From: Amia ocellicauda
Taxonomy: Eukaryota; Chordata; Actinopteri; Amiiformes; Amiidae
Direction: 5' to 3'
Assembly: GCF_036373705.1 (NCBI RefSeq)
Contig: NC_089863.1
Span: 32,386,227 to 32,450,226 of the forward strand
Length of the DNA stretch: 64,000 nucleotides
Below are positions 11,176 through 23,280 of the stretch, piece after piece. The notes under the pieces are model-generated. The model was not told the DNA's origin and did not search any database. It worked only from the letters and a program-made list of their open reading frames with translations. The first letter of the stretch is position 1. Every line of letters starts with the position of its first letter. The translations under genes were made by a program, and so were the position numbers.

Positions 11176-12532
11176 GTATTAGCAGCATAGCCGCAGATTT
11201 ACAGTAATTTAAAACAAATATATAATACAATACAATAAATGAAAATAGTAATTTAACAGTTTAAATGATCTAAACTAAAGTAAACGAACATTGCATAAAT
11301 AAACCATTAGAAACAAAAACTCCCATGGCTCTCGGGGGGGCGATGGCTCGTCAGACTTGGAGTCACTGGTGTAGCGCATAAGCACATTAACAAAAAGTCA
11401 CAAATATGATTTGCAGCGTCCTCCCCCGCCTTTATAGTATAGACCGTTTCTGAGCCTTTTATTTCTCAGATAGATTTCTCCCACTTCAGGAACTGTTCCG
11501 TTTCTTATTATTGAAGTAGAAATGAAAACATTGAAAACAAATGTTTTTTTATCCAACATTCTCATTTTTGAAATGTCTAAAAAACGAATTGCTGCACATC
11601 ACACGGGCCGAGCTACGCAGCCACACAGTGCTCCCAGTCCGCTGCGTGTTTCTGTCGCAGGTCCGGCACCTTTAGGTTTGTCGTGCTGCTTGTTTTACTA
11701 GCGATAGACTTTTTACAAATTTTACACAGTGGGCTGCTCCATGTCAGACTTCGCAAAACCGAACCATATCACCGAGGTGACATTACTGCCTTTTTTCGTA
11801 ACTGTATCGTCGGCGATGATTGCTGCCATCTTCGTGTCTGTGTCTGACTGACTGGCATTAGGTACAGACGGATAAGCAGTGTAATGGGGTCGAATATTAC
11901 GGATCATAAGTGTATGTTTTAACTGGGTAATGATGGACAGATGACAATGCTTGGAGTGATTGCTGCACCTGTATAAAGGGACAGTGTCAGGGAGAGCGCA
12001 GACAGGCAGGTGCGGGAGCAGAGACACGCCGGGACGCGGGGACTGACAGTGTCCGCAGCACAGTGTAGATTTGCGAGATATTATTATTTATTAAGCATAT
12101 AGCTATTTAATTGGGATTCGATACGAGTTCAAACTGCAGTTTAAGAGTTTGTATTGGGAAAATGATTATAATCGTGTGATTTATTTATTGAGGTTAAATG
12201 ATTATTCTCTTCACTTTATTAATTAGTTCGGGTTAAGTGCAATATTCCAGTGCATGTATGGGTGGGACTCTTTAAATGAGGTATCTGTTATGTGGTATCC
12301 CAATTGTGTTAATGTGCTGCTGATTTATATTACTAATTATTCCCTTTTTTGTATTTTTTGTATGCTGGTTGCTGGTGTCTTTGGTCTATATTCCAGTTCT
12401 AAATAAGCCCTATAGAAAACGAATCTGTGGCCTAGCCTAATAGGAACTGATTGAATATCTCAAGTGTTAATGACTTGTTATTTTATTATTATTACAGAAA
12501 CTACACGCACACACACATTAATTGCATCCTGT
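11176..12532. other. Intergenic stretch with CpG-richer part, no gene recognised
   Basis: From about 11580 to 12060 CpG frequency rises (GCACATCACACGGGCCGAGC and similar), which could be a promoter or an old transposon. No exon with splice sites was recognised. The rest is AT-rich. Confidence 0.35.
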
Positions 12533-13121
12533 ATGTGCAGCAGTGGTGGTTCTAGGATTTTTCTGTAACAGGGGCCATTAAGGGGCCACATGTTACATTC
12601 AGGGGCCAAGTACAGGTTACATTCAAGCACACAAAATAATTTATTCAGTACGGTGCAAATACACTTCGGCAGTAATTCCTTTTTCAAATGCTCTAATAAA
12701 AAAATATGTGCCGGTAAAGTTCTTAATGATTTTTTTCATTTATTTATACTGTGCATAAAGGACACAATGCATAAATCACACAATAAGGTAAAGTGCAGCA
12801 GAGCACAGCAAATTCAGAACAGAAAAATAGGTATTTTAACATGTACGTATGTTACCATAACACGGTTTCCAAATACAATTCACAGTGTGGATATATTTAC
12901 CTAAACATTTGTTTCTTATTTCTCATATTTTTCACATTGTCAGAAAAACAAATTGCAATTTAAGCCCTTTTTTGATGAGATAAACAATTTTGAACATGCA
13001 AAGCAGCATTAACATACTGTAGTAGGAGCAACAACTTGCACCTCCCAGCTTAAACATCTCTCTCTCTTTATCTTTCTGTCACTCAATTTCTTTCACTTGC
13101 TCATTCACAAATACACACACC

Positions 13122-14021
13122 TCAAAAAAGAAGAATTCTCCGATTGCTATGCTTGGAGCTGAAATGCCTGACAAATTCATCCAAATCTAATGACCTGGCC
13201 CGTCGGGATTCAACGCTTAGGACACCCAAGTGACTCAAACGGGCATCACCCATGGTTGTCCTCAAGTGGTTTTTAATAAGTGCTAGAGCTGAAAAGCTTC
13301 TCTCACAAGAAGCACTGCTTACCGGTATTACTACAGCAATCTTGCAAAGCCTGAAAAGCTCATAGAACACCTCTTTGAAAGGCTCCAGAAAAGCAACAAA
13401 CTCAAGGAGCGTGGTCAATCTCTGCATTCCACTTTTCTCTTTCCTATCCAGCACTCTCTTGATCTGATACATCTCATTTGACAAGTCCTCAACATTTGAG
13501 TCAAAAATCTTTGCAAAGGAGAAAAGAGCCTCTCCCTGTAAAAAGGTAACACTTTGTGGGTGAAGTGCTTGAATTCCCTTCATAATTTTGCAGTTGGGTT
13601 TAGAGAACCATCTTTGCAACTCACCAGCCATTGAATCAAGCACCGGGTAGTACACATGTCTCTTAAAGCTTTCCCCATCATCTTTATTGACTCTACGCTC
13701 ACCAGATGGTGCAGTTATTATGTAATCACACAATCGTGTGTTCATCTTTGGCTGCCTCTTCTCAGTCTTTTCCAAGCCGAGGTCACATTTTACAGCCATT
13801 TCCTCAACCTCTTTCCACATAGCCTCAAAATAGGCCTCACTCCTGTATTGCTCTAATGTGTCCAGCAATGATTCTACAAGAGTGACTGCTGCTGCTAGAT
13901 CCAGTGAGGGGGACTGTAACATGTCCGACAAAAATTTGGACTGTCCCAGGACTTTGTTGAATGTCACTAGAACACCAATGAAACTAACATCAAGTTGAGC
14001 TAATAAACCACGAAAAACCAC
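13122..14021 (-). CDS. hAT transposase, C-terminal part with dimerisation domain
   Basis: An open frame of 299 residues. hAT transposases cut and paste DNA through an RNase-H-like DDE fold split by a helical insertion; the C-terminal hATC domain mediates dimerisation. Here the hATC motif is clear at about residues 225-275 (VIPVSSASCERSFSALALIK, then LRTTMGDARLSHL). The middle is helical (VYYPVLDSMAGELQRWFSKP). The BED/TTF zinc finger and the first catalytic Asp are not in this frame, and the frame opens abruptly at 14021, so it is truncated relative to full-length relatives. A domesticated gene is possible but nothing here shows it. Confidence 0.8.
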   Translation of the reverse strand: MVFRGLLAQLDVSFIGVLVTFNKVLGQSKFLSDMLQSPSLDLAAAVTLVESLLDTLEQYRSEAYFEAMWKEVEEMAVKCDLGLEKTEKRQPKMNTRLCDYIITAPSGERRVNKDDGESFKRHVYYPVLDSMAGELQRWFSKPNCKIMKGIQALHPQSVTFLQGEALFSFAKIFDSNVEDLSNEMYQIKRVLDRKEKSGMQRLTTLLEFVAFLEPFKEVFYELFRLCKIAVVIPVSSASCERSFSALALIKNHLRTTMGDARLSHLGVLSVESRRARSLDLDEFVRHFSSKHSNRRILLF

Positions 14022-14102
14022 ATTTTCAGACCCTCAGCAAGCAGTACATTTCTCCTCGTTGCAATATCAATGAATACCATTTAATACATTGCATTGTGTC
14101 TA

Positions 14103-14315
14103 TTATCTGGCTTTGCCTACATCATGTTTTCTCTGACCTGGTGAAGAGGGGTTTGGGCTACCCTGGTCCTCAGCTGCCTTCTGGTTGATTCTGTCCTCTG
14201 ACCTCTCCTTGCTTAAACCCTCACTTTCAGTGGTATCATCGGTTAATTTTGTAAAAAACCTCTGAATGGCTCCCTGTGTCTGTCCCTTTTTTTTCATGCT
14301 CACTATATCTGCCAA
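14103..14315 (-). pseudogene. hAT transposase N-terminal fragment
   Basis: A 70-residue frame starting MADIVSMKKKGQTQGAIQRF, the basic N-terminus typical of TTF/ZMYM-type hAT proteins (K-R-rich, then IQRFFTK). It lies upstream of the 13122-14021 frame within the same element. The intervening sequence has no zinc finger, so the two are remnants of one protein with a deletion between them. Confidence 0.6.
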
Positions 14316-15079
14316 ACACGATAATTAACATTATCACAAAGGTATAATTACATACAAGGCGGATAGTGCATGCAAAAACCCTAAAGTTAGTGCCACATGA
14401 AGTTAACTATAGAATCTTTGCTAACGCTATCTTAGCAAAAACATGTTAACATTGCTAACAAGTTTAGTGGCTTACAAGTTTATTGGTTTACTTCGACAGT
14501 GTTTCTTCCACAATTTAGTTAACAAACCTAAAATAAGTAAGAGCAGCAGCTAAATATCCTTTCATATTTTAATGACAACCAACACGAGGATTTGTGACTC
14601 ACCAAGAATTGTTTTCAAGTTGGATAACTGTTCTCCCGCGTACTGGCATAACATCAGAGAAGAATGTTCTGGTATCACTCAAGCCAAAGCACTTCTTCTT
14701 CTTCCTTTTTTTGGCGATTCCCATCGATTTCGTGCATTAGTTTCAAGCACTGCTTCTTCTCCCAAGTTACATCGACACATTACTGCCGCAGTGCCGCCAA
14801 TTTTTTTGGGGGTGGAATTGCATCTGTGATCGTTGTGAAGAATTCTCTGGTTGCTCTTCTCGTCGACGATTGATGGAACGGGGGCCAATCAGGGGCCAAT
14901 CAGATTTCAGCAGGGGCCAGGGCCCCCGTGGCCCCGCCTCTAGAACCGCCCCTGATGTGCAGATCTATATTGTCTTGGCTAGACACTTAACACTAGAACA
15001 TGCATACACACGTCTCTGCGTATGTGAATTTGTCCTGCATATCCGTTCCTATATGTTACTATATATTTGAATTATATAT

Positions 15080-15277
15080 TTGAAATACTTATTTCCCTCA
15101 TTAACATGCAAATCAATTTATAACTTTTTTGAAATGCGTTTTTCTGGACTTTTTTGTTGTTATTCTGTCTCTCACTGTTAAAATACACCTACCATTAAAA
15201 TTATAGACTGATCATTTCTTTGTCAGTGGGCAAACATACAAAATCAGCAGGGGATCAAATACTTTTTTCCCTCACTG

Positions 15278-15279
<2 letters not shown>
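15080..15279 (+). mobile_element. Tc1 family C terminal fragment (IR/DR end)
   Basis: About 200 bp matching the right terminal region of family C, with the inner repeat (ATACTTATTTCCCTCATTAA) and the outer repeat ending TTTTTTCCCTCACTGTA. No transposase sequence is attached. Confidence 0.85.
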
Positions 15280-15332
<53 letters not shown>

Positions 15333-15378
15333 GTATATATATATGTATATATATATATATATATATAGATAGATATAT
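15280..15378. repeat. TA-rich microsatellite
   Basis: TA dinucleotide tract with interspersed TATG. It directly follows the family C terminus, consistent with Tc1 targeting of TA. Confidence 0.9.
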
Positions 15379-16745
15379 ATGGTGTTTCTGCTGTTAAACT
15401 CCTCAAAATGAATGAGCTATAAATACGTTCTTCTCCAACCACCAGACTTGCAGTTTATGTGATAGGCTATAGCCCACTGAATAATATAATATATATAGCT
15501 AATAATATGGGCTTTGTAATCAAATTAGTAATTGTGAAATATTTATAATCATGTTTATTGGTGAAACACGCTATTTGCTGCACATCATATATTAATTATA
15601 ACTATGTTTTGTATTAGATTTACACTTGATATAGGCTCGTATGATCAGCACAACAAGTTTCTAACTTTCCTTTGGAATTCAATCCTGATCATGTTGTAAA
15701 CCCGGGTCTCTGGATCAATGCCTTGATCATCACCTGTTTAATCATGAATGCTAATTGTTCATTCCGTCCACGGAAAGCAAAGTACATTTTACCTTTCATC
15801 CAAAATTGCCAAGCACGAAATACGTGGGCATTTCGTGGGGTAACATGTGAATTATGTTCACGAAATGTGAATTATATTAATGAAATGTGCAGTTCGAGGG
15901 ACAAAATACTAATTATGTGGACAAATCCATTTTGTGGATGCATTTTAAATCCTTTAGTATGTCAACACATAGTTTCTCTGTGGCGGCGCTACACACAGAC
16001 ACACATCGCACACCGGCCCCCAGCACTGCGCGACTGGCCGCGGCTCTCAGAATATCCTGCTCAGCTGCGCTGTTGAGATTTCGGAGGAGTGGCGTCGGCG
16101 CGTGTGCGGGCCGCGGGCTACTCTTACCCAGAAACCCCTGCTCTGCGTCGCTACGCAGAGACGCAGACGTGGACCTACGCAGAAATATAAATCGGCCTGT
16201 AGTCGGAAGGAGGTGTAGATTAATTGATTACAGTCGGTTGGTGTGTGTGGTCGGCAGCAGTCCTACAGCAGCATACTTAGCGGAAGTGGGATACGAAAGT
16301 TGGACTTCAACGTTGTTTAGGGTTTAAATAAGATGCAGCATTTGCGCACGTTATAATATAAAATCTCAGTTTCACGATTTAAACGTTTTGCACATGGTGC
16401 AAAAACAAATTCGAATGAATCACTATTGACTAGTGTATTGAATGTTGCAATAGTACTGAACCAGTTACTGTGGTATTTTTAAAAACTTAAATTTATTTCT
16501 TTTTTTCTTTTAACTAAGAAGTTCAATGTCCCAGTACAGACTGTCAGGACTGTTAACTTTGAGTTTAGAGAGCCACTAAGCAAGGCACTTAGATGTGAAA
16601 GCCTTGAGACTTTCAGTGAAAAAGAGGAAATAAACTAATCACCCTTCCCCAGTCTTAGAGCAACAAGTAGGGGCACAGATGCAGTTCAGACAGGACAGAC
16701 GAAGGCAAATTCACAATCTCAAGGAAAAGGTCAGACAATGGCTTT
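15379..16745. other. Unassigned stretch with a CpG-rich segment
   Basis: From about 15975 to 16300 the sequence is GC- and CpG-rich (GCACTGCGCGACTGGCCGCG and similar), with a direct CTACGCAGA repeat (near 16150-16185). This could be a small CpG island or a GC-rich repeat. Open frames across it show no domain. The rest is AT-rich. Confidence 0.35.
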
Positions 16746-16747
16746 AT

Positions 16748-16870
16748 ATACAGCTCTGGAAAAAATTAAGAGACCACTTCAAGTTCAGAAATCAAGCAAT
16801 TAGTTTCAGAGGGAGGGGAATTTTAAAGTAATTAAGATTTAAAATAATGACATGATTGTAAGTAACTTGT
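16748..16870. mobile_element. Tc1 family F terminal fragment
   Basis: CAGCTCTGGAAAAAATTAAG begins a well-known fish Tc1 terminal repeat, continuing AGACCACTTCAAGTTCAG. Only one end is present. Confidence 0.7.
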
Positions 16871-16889
16871 TCATGTTGGTAAGTGTTTA

Positions 16890-17290
16890 TATACAGATGG
16901 GTGACAAATTATAGGTAAAACCAACAACGTGTCTCTGTAAGGTGTGGTGCCACCAAGAACCACCAGAACAGCTTCAAAAATGCCCCTCACACTGTAGGGG
17001 TCAAGCAGTCAGGCCTGTACCATTCTCTTGGTGTATGCCACACATGTACTCATCCACTTGCGAAGAATATGGTGAAGGATGACCATATCACTTTTTACCA
17101 TATCATCTCTGTAGACCAGTGCCCATGGTTTTTGCACCACTGAACTCTCGAATGTGCATTTGTCTTTGTAATGATGCATTTATGCACAGCAACCCTGCTC
17201 TGATATCCCTCTCTGTGTAGTTCTCAATGTGTCGTCAAGAACAGTCCAGTCTGATCATGTCCTGCATTGTCATTCTCAGTCACCTCCGTG
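16890..17290 (-). mobile_element. Tc1 family D fragment
   Basis: Starts with the CAGATGGGTGACAAATTA terminus (compare CAGACGGGTGACAAATTA at 49400) and continues with decayed minus-strand transposase sequence that shares the GTAGGGGTCAAGCAGTCAGG block with 49398-50276. Internal and 3' parts are missing. Confidence 0.7.
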
Positions 17291-17299
17291 GAGATTAAG

Positions 17300-17715
17300 C
17301 CCACACCCTGGCTCAAAGTTTCTCTGGTACACATGTCGTACTAGCATTTCTGGAAGTTGGACTGCATTCTTGTTGGCGTGCAACCTGATGGATCTTAGCC
17401 ATGTGGTCCTGTAGTTGGTGCATGTGCTCCAGTCCTGGACCTGTATCATTGCCCTCATCAGGTGGCCTGCCATAAAGCAAGGGCTTCTCCAATGACTGCT
17501 GCCCCCTGGTTGGGTAGTGCATAGGCTTCAGGCCATTTTGAAAAAGTGTATTGCTCTGTTGTTGGTAGAGGTCCCAGGATGTTGATGGCCACCCTCTCCA
17601 TAGGCTCATCTACATTATACTGTTGCATCAGAACTCTCGCTTGCTGCTGGGGCCTCCAGGCAGGAGCATAACGACAAGGCATCAGCGTTGCCATGGTGGT
17701 GGCCTGGTCCATGCC
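17300..17715 (-). pseudogene. Ty3/gypsy-like integrase fragment
   Basis: Minus-strand frames contain the zinc-region/core boundary and core start of a gypsy-type integrase (CAPAWRPQQQAR-like, PMERVAINILGPLP, FSKWPEAYALPNQ). The segment between the first core strand and FSKWPEAY is shortened, and the core then breaks to a C-terminal-like stretch with basic residues. It has frameshifts, no LTRs and no RT nearby. It is a relic. Confidence 0.7.
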
Positions 17716-17784
17716 TCCCTTAAAAATTGTACTACTGCAGTTTTTCTAGCCATCAGGCTAACTGGCCTTCCTGGATTGTCTGGA

Positions 17785-18345
17785 TTGACCTATACCCATT
17801 AAATTGTTAAAGCAATCTCTGCAATTAATTATCTACTTAATACACAATATTAATAATGGCTCTTAACCCTTGGGATCTGTTCCTGAATCCTTCTTAAGTA
17901 GCTGTAATTAAACAGCTTATTTAAAAATCCAGTGCTTACCCTAAGAGAATAGATGCCAATAGATTAAAAGTGGGCACACAAGAAGGTTACCAAATAGAAG
18001 ACAGGACAATGAGATCAGAAGCTTTGCTGGCATTACCTGAAAGAGGGACACTAATGAATGGGAAACATCCTGGGGAGGCCTTTGCCCAAAACATTAATCT
18101 GCTGTCTGTCTGACATTAAAACAGGGATGAGTAATTACCATATGCTTAACTCTGATAGGACTAAGTCCTAATTCTAGGGGCCAACATCTAGGAAAATCAT
18201 CATGCTCTGACAGAACTGAATAAAGACATGTTGCAGAACCTGGGTGTCATCTGTGACCATAATCTATCTTTTGAATCACGCATTTAGAATGTGTCAAGAT
18301 CTTCCTTCGTTCAGCTTGTAGCACTCCACATGCTACATAATGTGG
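17785..18345 (+). mobile_element. L2-like LINE fragment, internally deleted
   Basis: Two blocks match the LINE at 20110-23280: 17785-17950 corresponds to about 22140-22290 (start of RT) and 18090-18345 to about 22840-23100 (after the YADD region). The RT centre is missing. Confidence 0.75.
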
Positions 18346-19150
18346 GGGTAAATTGCTCCCACCTGTCCCTTTAATTAGGGTAGTAGCCTGGCTAGGTAAA
18401 TAAATAATTTAGTTTAACATGTATTGGTTTGTACTCTGTCTAAGGATTTATGTTGGATTCTGTATTACCTGTTTAAGTTTAGTATTTGTTGCTTTGTTGT
18501 ATGTCTTTTTTTTGTTGTTGTCTGGCTCCTAGTTCTTCACAACATATAGGTCATCAACTCAAGGGGCAATATACATTTCATTGCACTCAATATTTTCTGC
18601 AATGCACACATCTTAACTTTTCATAACATCATAACCTCTACATCAACTATCATCATGGCACAGTTGGTGAAAGTATTTTGTTAATTGCTGGACATTTTTC
18701 TTTTTGTTTCTTTGTGGACCACTGAACCCAAAACAGAGATGACTATGCCACCTTTTATTGAGGAGGGAAACCTCACTGTTACCCCTTTCCCCATGCAGGT
18801 TCTTTAATATCTCAGTTGATGCACCACGGACACATTCAACTATAGGCAAGAGGTATTTATTACAGGAACACAATAATTAGACAAACAGTCAGCAGGACAC
18901 AAAGTCTGCTGGTTACAATCATGGGGTATTTCTAATAATAAAATATATCTGTTATGTATTATTGCCTTTAATAATGCTGGGCAATAAAAAGCAAGCTACA
19001 ACCTATACAAAAATATCTAAATCTATAATATCTAAAGCTAGAAGACAAAAATAAAATTGTACTAGTCATGCAATGCAGGACATCTCCTGCCAGACAAATA
19101 CAAATGTGGATTGCATGTCCATGGCACCCCGGCGGCACTATTTACTATAA
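18346..19150. other. Unassigned stretch
   Basis: AT-rich sequence without recognisable exons. 18350-18600 looks LTR- or promoter-like in composition but no borders could be set. Confidence 0.3.
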
Positions 19151-19159
19151 ATACAGAGA

Positions 19160-20060
19160 CTAGAAAGATTAATCTTTAGCTGTGATTTAAAGGCCAAGAC
19201 AGAGGGTGGAAGATTGTTCCACAGTTTCGTTCAACAGTAAAACTGGCACCCATCAAGACCGTCCCTTTACACCTGGAGAAAAACACAACATTTTGAGAGA
19301 CCTTCCAAAACTCAAACCCAATCATAGCAATCTACACTTCTGGGAAAAATTAAGCGATTTGTTAGATGTACACCAAATGCATTCTAAAGATGTACATGTA
19401 ATTAATAAAGCTAAATATCCAAGGCCAATCTGGGACGGGTTGACCTCCACCCAGCAGGATGGTAGCTGGACAACATCTGGAAATGTTGATAGTCACAGAA
19501 TCAACCGATCAACCGATTTGTAGCATTGTACAGAAGCCTCCTTACAATTATGGAGAATGGAAATACACTGCCTTCTGAGAACACTTCAGAATGTCGGACA
19601 CCAAACACAATCTTTTTAAATTACTGAAAGAAAGCTTTAGTAAAACTAATCAAGACATCCTCAATATGGGTATGGAAGATCCCCACCTCCACATAATCGC
19701 ACTGTTAAGGGGCCGGCAGTGTTCAATGTTGGTGGTACAGGCACCTCTGTCTTGATAACCGACCTCCCCCTTCCGCTAACTAAACACAGACTACAGATTT
19801 CAGCATAGGCAGCGCATGTATCACAACCACGCTTATCACACCCCAACTTTTAGAAATAGGTGGCCTCCTAATATCAGTGTTTTTCTGGGTTTGCAAGAAC
19901 CCAGAGGGAACAATATTAGGTATAGATATCATCCAAGAAGCAGGTACCCTAGTGGATGCTAATAATAATTGCATCATCTGAGATGCATCCACCACTGAGA
20001 TGCATGAAACCGCCATCACAAGAACTTCTTTAATTAAAAAAAGATATATTATTATCACTT
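19160..20060 (+). pseudogene. Retroelement gag/protease-like relic
   Basis: The frame at 19206-19523 contains RPFTPGEKHNI, LPKLKPNHSNLHFWEKL and LLDVHQMHSKDV, which resembles a capsid-like Gag helical segment. About 19850-20010 encodes a GGLLISVFFWV then GTILGIDII piece, similar to the C-terminal half of a retroelement aspartic protease. Several frame breaks separate them. No LTR, RT or envelope is seen. Whether it is gypsy-like or an old endogenous retrovirus cannot be settled by eye. Confidence 0.45.
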
Positions 20061-20109
20061 AGAAACTGGCCTCTATTCAATCTCTTTAACACTGACCACA
20101 TTAACACTG

Positions 20110-23100
20110 ACTGAAAAAAACATCATTTCTGGGCGGAACTGAGTGGAAGCGGAAGCCAGACCTCAGTGATCGAGCGAGAAAGCGGACATGCGGACAGGAC
20201 CGGGAGAACTGCGCCTCTGAAGTGAAGCAAGAACAACAACAGCGACAAACACAGGAGTGCCTGTACCGTGGATCTGCCTCACACAAGTGGAGCAAAAACA
20301 ACAGCGGCACACAAAAGGGGAGTACTGCTAATATGTCTTTTTCTAATGCTATTTACTGTTTGTCGTGCAGCATGCCTTAGATCCGCCGACCAAAATGATA
20401 ATTTTACATGCCAAAATGCGTAGTTAATATGGAGTTGGTGGAATGAGTATGCGTGTTTGCAGGAGCACGTAGATACTCTTAGAAAAATAAAAGAGGCCGA
20501 AAATTTGCTAGACTCGGTCTGTAGAAACCTGGAATCATCCTCTGTAGCCAGCGATAGGCCCACACCGGCAGCTCCACATTCATAGCAGGATCGCTGGGTC
20601 TCGGTAAATAGAGGCTCTAGAAGCGCGAATTCAAGAGATGGAGCTACGACGCACCAGTCTCCCATTCGGACTGCAAACAGATTTGAAGCCCTCAGTGTCT
20701 TGTCTGTTGAGAAGGTGCTCATTATTGGAGACTCCATAGTCAGAAATATAAAGATTGTGTCACATGGTTATTCATGCTGGCACTAACGATATTAGACATA
20801 GACAATCATAGATTTGAAAAAGAAATCTTACATCGCTATGCAAAACAGCGAAAAAATGATGTCAGAATATAATTGTCTCTGGCCCGCTACCAACATTACA
20901 CAGAGGGGATGAGGCCTTCAGCAGGCTGTCCTCTCTAGCTGGTTGACAAGCTGGTGTGCATCAAATAATTTCGCTTTTGTGAACAATTGGGGTTGTTTTT
21001 GGGAAAGGCCTGGCTTATACAGAAGAGATGGGCTCCATCCAAGCTGGAGAGGAGCTCTAATGATATCTGATAATATAGCTAGTTGTTTAAAAACGTGACT
21101 CTTCAGAGCACCGGACAGGCTGCAGCCTCGCAGTCCTACACTGCAGTCTGCCTGTAACTCCCAGCATAGCCTGACCCCGATCCTAGATCCCTGCCTGGGG
21201 GAAGCCATTAGACAGCTTCACATCTTTTGAAATTCACCAGGTAGAATTTAGGCTTAATCCACCTCTTCAGTTTATAGCTGTTTATAGGCCACCAGGCCCC
21301 TACTCCTTTTTTATGATCGAATTTAGCGATCTCTTATCTGACTTAGTCATACACTATGATAAACTCATTATTTTGGGGAACTTTTAACACATATTGACAT
21401 TAAAGATGACCCCCTAACTGTTAGTTTCTTGTCTCTGTAGGCTTCACTCAGCATGTGTCAGGACCCACACATCGTCACAATCACACACTAGATCTAGTTA
21501 TTACCCATGGGGTAGAGATTCACAATCTAATATCACCCCAAAACCAGACGATTTCTGACCACTGCCTTATTACATTTGAACTGCCTGGAGTAGAATCGGA
21601 CACACAGGAGAGGAACATAGAAACTCGCTGCCATAAATCCCACTGCTATTCATAAATTTACTACTCTGTTGCCAAATGCTAGCCATATCAAAACAGGATC
21701 TGTAGATGAATTATTAAATAATTTCAACAATACACTAAGTACTGCTTTAGATACAATAGCTCCATTAAGGACACAACAAATTAAACCAACGAAACACTCA
21801 CCATGGTTTAACGAACACACTCACTTAAAACAGAATGCCGTAGATGTGAGCGTAATTGGAGAGAAACAAAACTAGAGGTCTTCCACATGGCATGGAATGA
21901 CAGTATAATAAGATACAAGCAGGCCCTGTCCTCTGCTAGGTCTGCCTACTACTCTAATTTAATAGAGATGCATATTTATTTTTAATACAATAGTGACACT
22001 TACTAATCAGCATATACAAATACTATAGCCAACACATGCAGTCCTTCACAGCCCCTGCCTTCCTTGGACTCATTTAACATAGTAAATCACCAGGAATTGG
22101 TCTCCTTAATTACTAAAATGAAAACTACAACCTGCGCGCTAGACCCTATACCCACTAAACTACTAAAACAATCTCTGCCATTAATTATTCACATAATACA
22201 CAATATTATTAATGTCTCTTTTCCCGAATCATTTAAAATAGCTGTAATTAAACCACTGCTTAAGAAATCCAGTGCTGACCCTAACCAACGTCAACACTAT
22301 CGACCTATCTCAAACCTTCCCTTGCTTTCTAACGTTCTAGAGAAAGTAGTTGCAAACCAATTACAAGCTTTTTTAACTGATAATCATCTTTATGAAAAAT
22401 TCAAATCAGGATTCTGTTCCGGCCATAGTACAGAAACGGCCCTGTTAAAAGTATTGAATGACGTGACCTCCGACTTAGGGCACGCCAGTGTTATTATTTA
22501 ATTAGACTTAAGTGCAGCTTTTGACACAATCGACCACAAAATCTTGTTACACAGCTTAGAAAACCGTGTTGGCCTGTCCCACAATTTTTTGTCATGGTTT
22601 AAATCATATCTGTCAAACAGACTTCAATATGTACAGATTAACGAGAACCACTCAAATTTAACCAAGGTTAAGTACGGAGTGCCACAGGGCTTAGTCCTTG
22701 GACCTATACTTTTTTCATTGTACATGCTCCCTTTAGGTGATTTCATTCGACGACATAATATTAACTTTCACAGTTACACAGACGACACACAATTATATCT
22801 GTCAGTAAATCCTAACAATACCATAGACCTTGAAAAACTAATCTGCTGTCTGTCTGAGATTAAAACATGGATGACAAAAAAAATTCTTATGCTTAATTCT
22901 GACAAAACAGTAGTCCTCATTTTAGGGGACAAAAATCGAACTGTTCATCATGCACTGACAAAACTGAGTAATGATAACTTGAATTTCTCCCCTAAGGAGA
23001 TGGCACGAAACCTGTGTGTCATCTGTGATCATAATCTATCCTTTGAATCACACATTCAGAATGTGTCGAGATCTTCCTTCCTCCAGCTTAGAAACATTGC

Positions 23101-23280
23101 TAGACTAAGACAATTCCTCTCTTTACAGGATACTGAGAAATTGATACACACATTTGTTACATCTAGATTGGATTACTGTAATGCCATTCTGTCAGGCAGG
23201 ACAAACAGAGCTATTTCTGCACTTCAGTTAGTCCAAAATGTTGCTGCAAGAATTCTAACTAAAACAAAAAACATGAAACA
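20110..23280 (+). mobile_element. L2-like LINE with ORF1 esterase and ORF2
   Basis: A plus-strand LINE copy. ORF1-like sequence (about 20640-21210) carries an SGNH-esterase-like motif (VLIIGDSIVRNIK) and a later block (RRDGLHPSWRGALMIS). ORF2-like sequence follows: endonuclease parts (about 21250-21660; FIAVYRPPGP, then VSGPTHRHNHTLDLVITHG-like) and a reverse transcriptase (about 22064-23280). Multiple stops break both. The 3' end is missing: the element stops at about 23280 where a CR1 fragment begins. Confidence 0.8.
20640..21210 (+). pseudogene. LINE ORF1 remnant with esterase-like motif
   Basis: The motif KVLIIGDSIVRNIK (GDS block I of SGNH hydrolases) is followed, after frame breaks, by a HAGTND-like region near 20765-20790 and a GLHPSWRG block near 21030. 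In fish CR1/L2-group LINEs this ORF1 esterase is thought to bind lipid or nucleic acid. The copy is broken by stops. A second ORF1 fragment lies at 43450-43735. Confidence 0.6.

Larger units (their letters stand above)
12541..14954 (-). mobile_element. hAT transposon with 8-bp target duplication
   Basis: The ends are CAGTGGTGGTTCTAG at the left and, reverse-complemented, CAGGGGCGGTTCTAG at the right. The flanks ATGTGCAG at 12533-12540 and 14955-14962 are an exact 8-bp duplication, as expected for hAT. The interior encodes two minus-strand pieces of a TTF/ZMYM-type hAT transposase. At 2.4 kb with a missing middle, it is probably non-autonomous. Confidence 0.93.

Noticed and set aside
15672..16327. 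Two overlapping plus-strand frames of 134 and 146 codons
   Set aside because: No recognisable domain, and the open frames coincide with the CpG-rich stretch where stops are rare.
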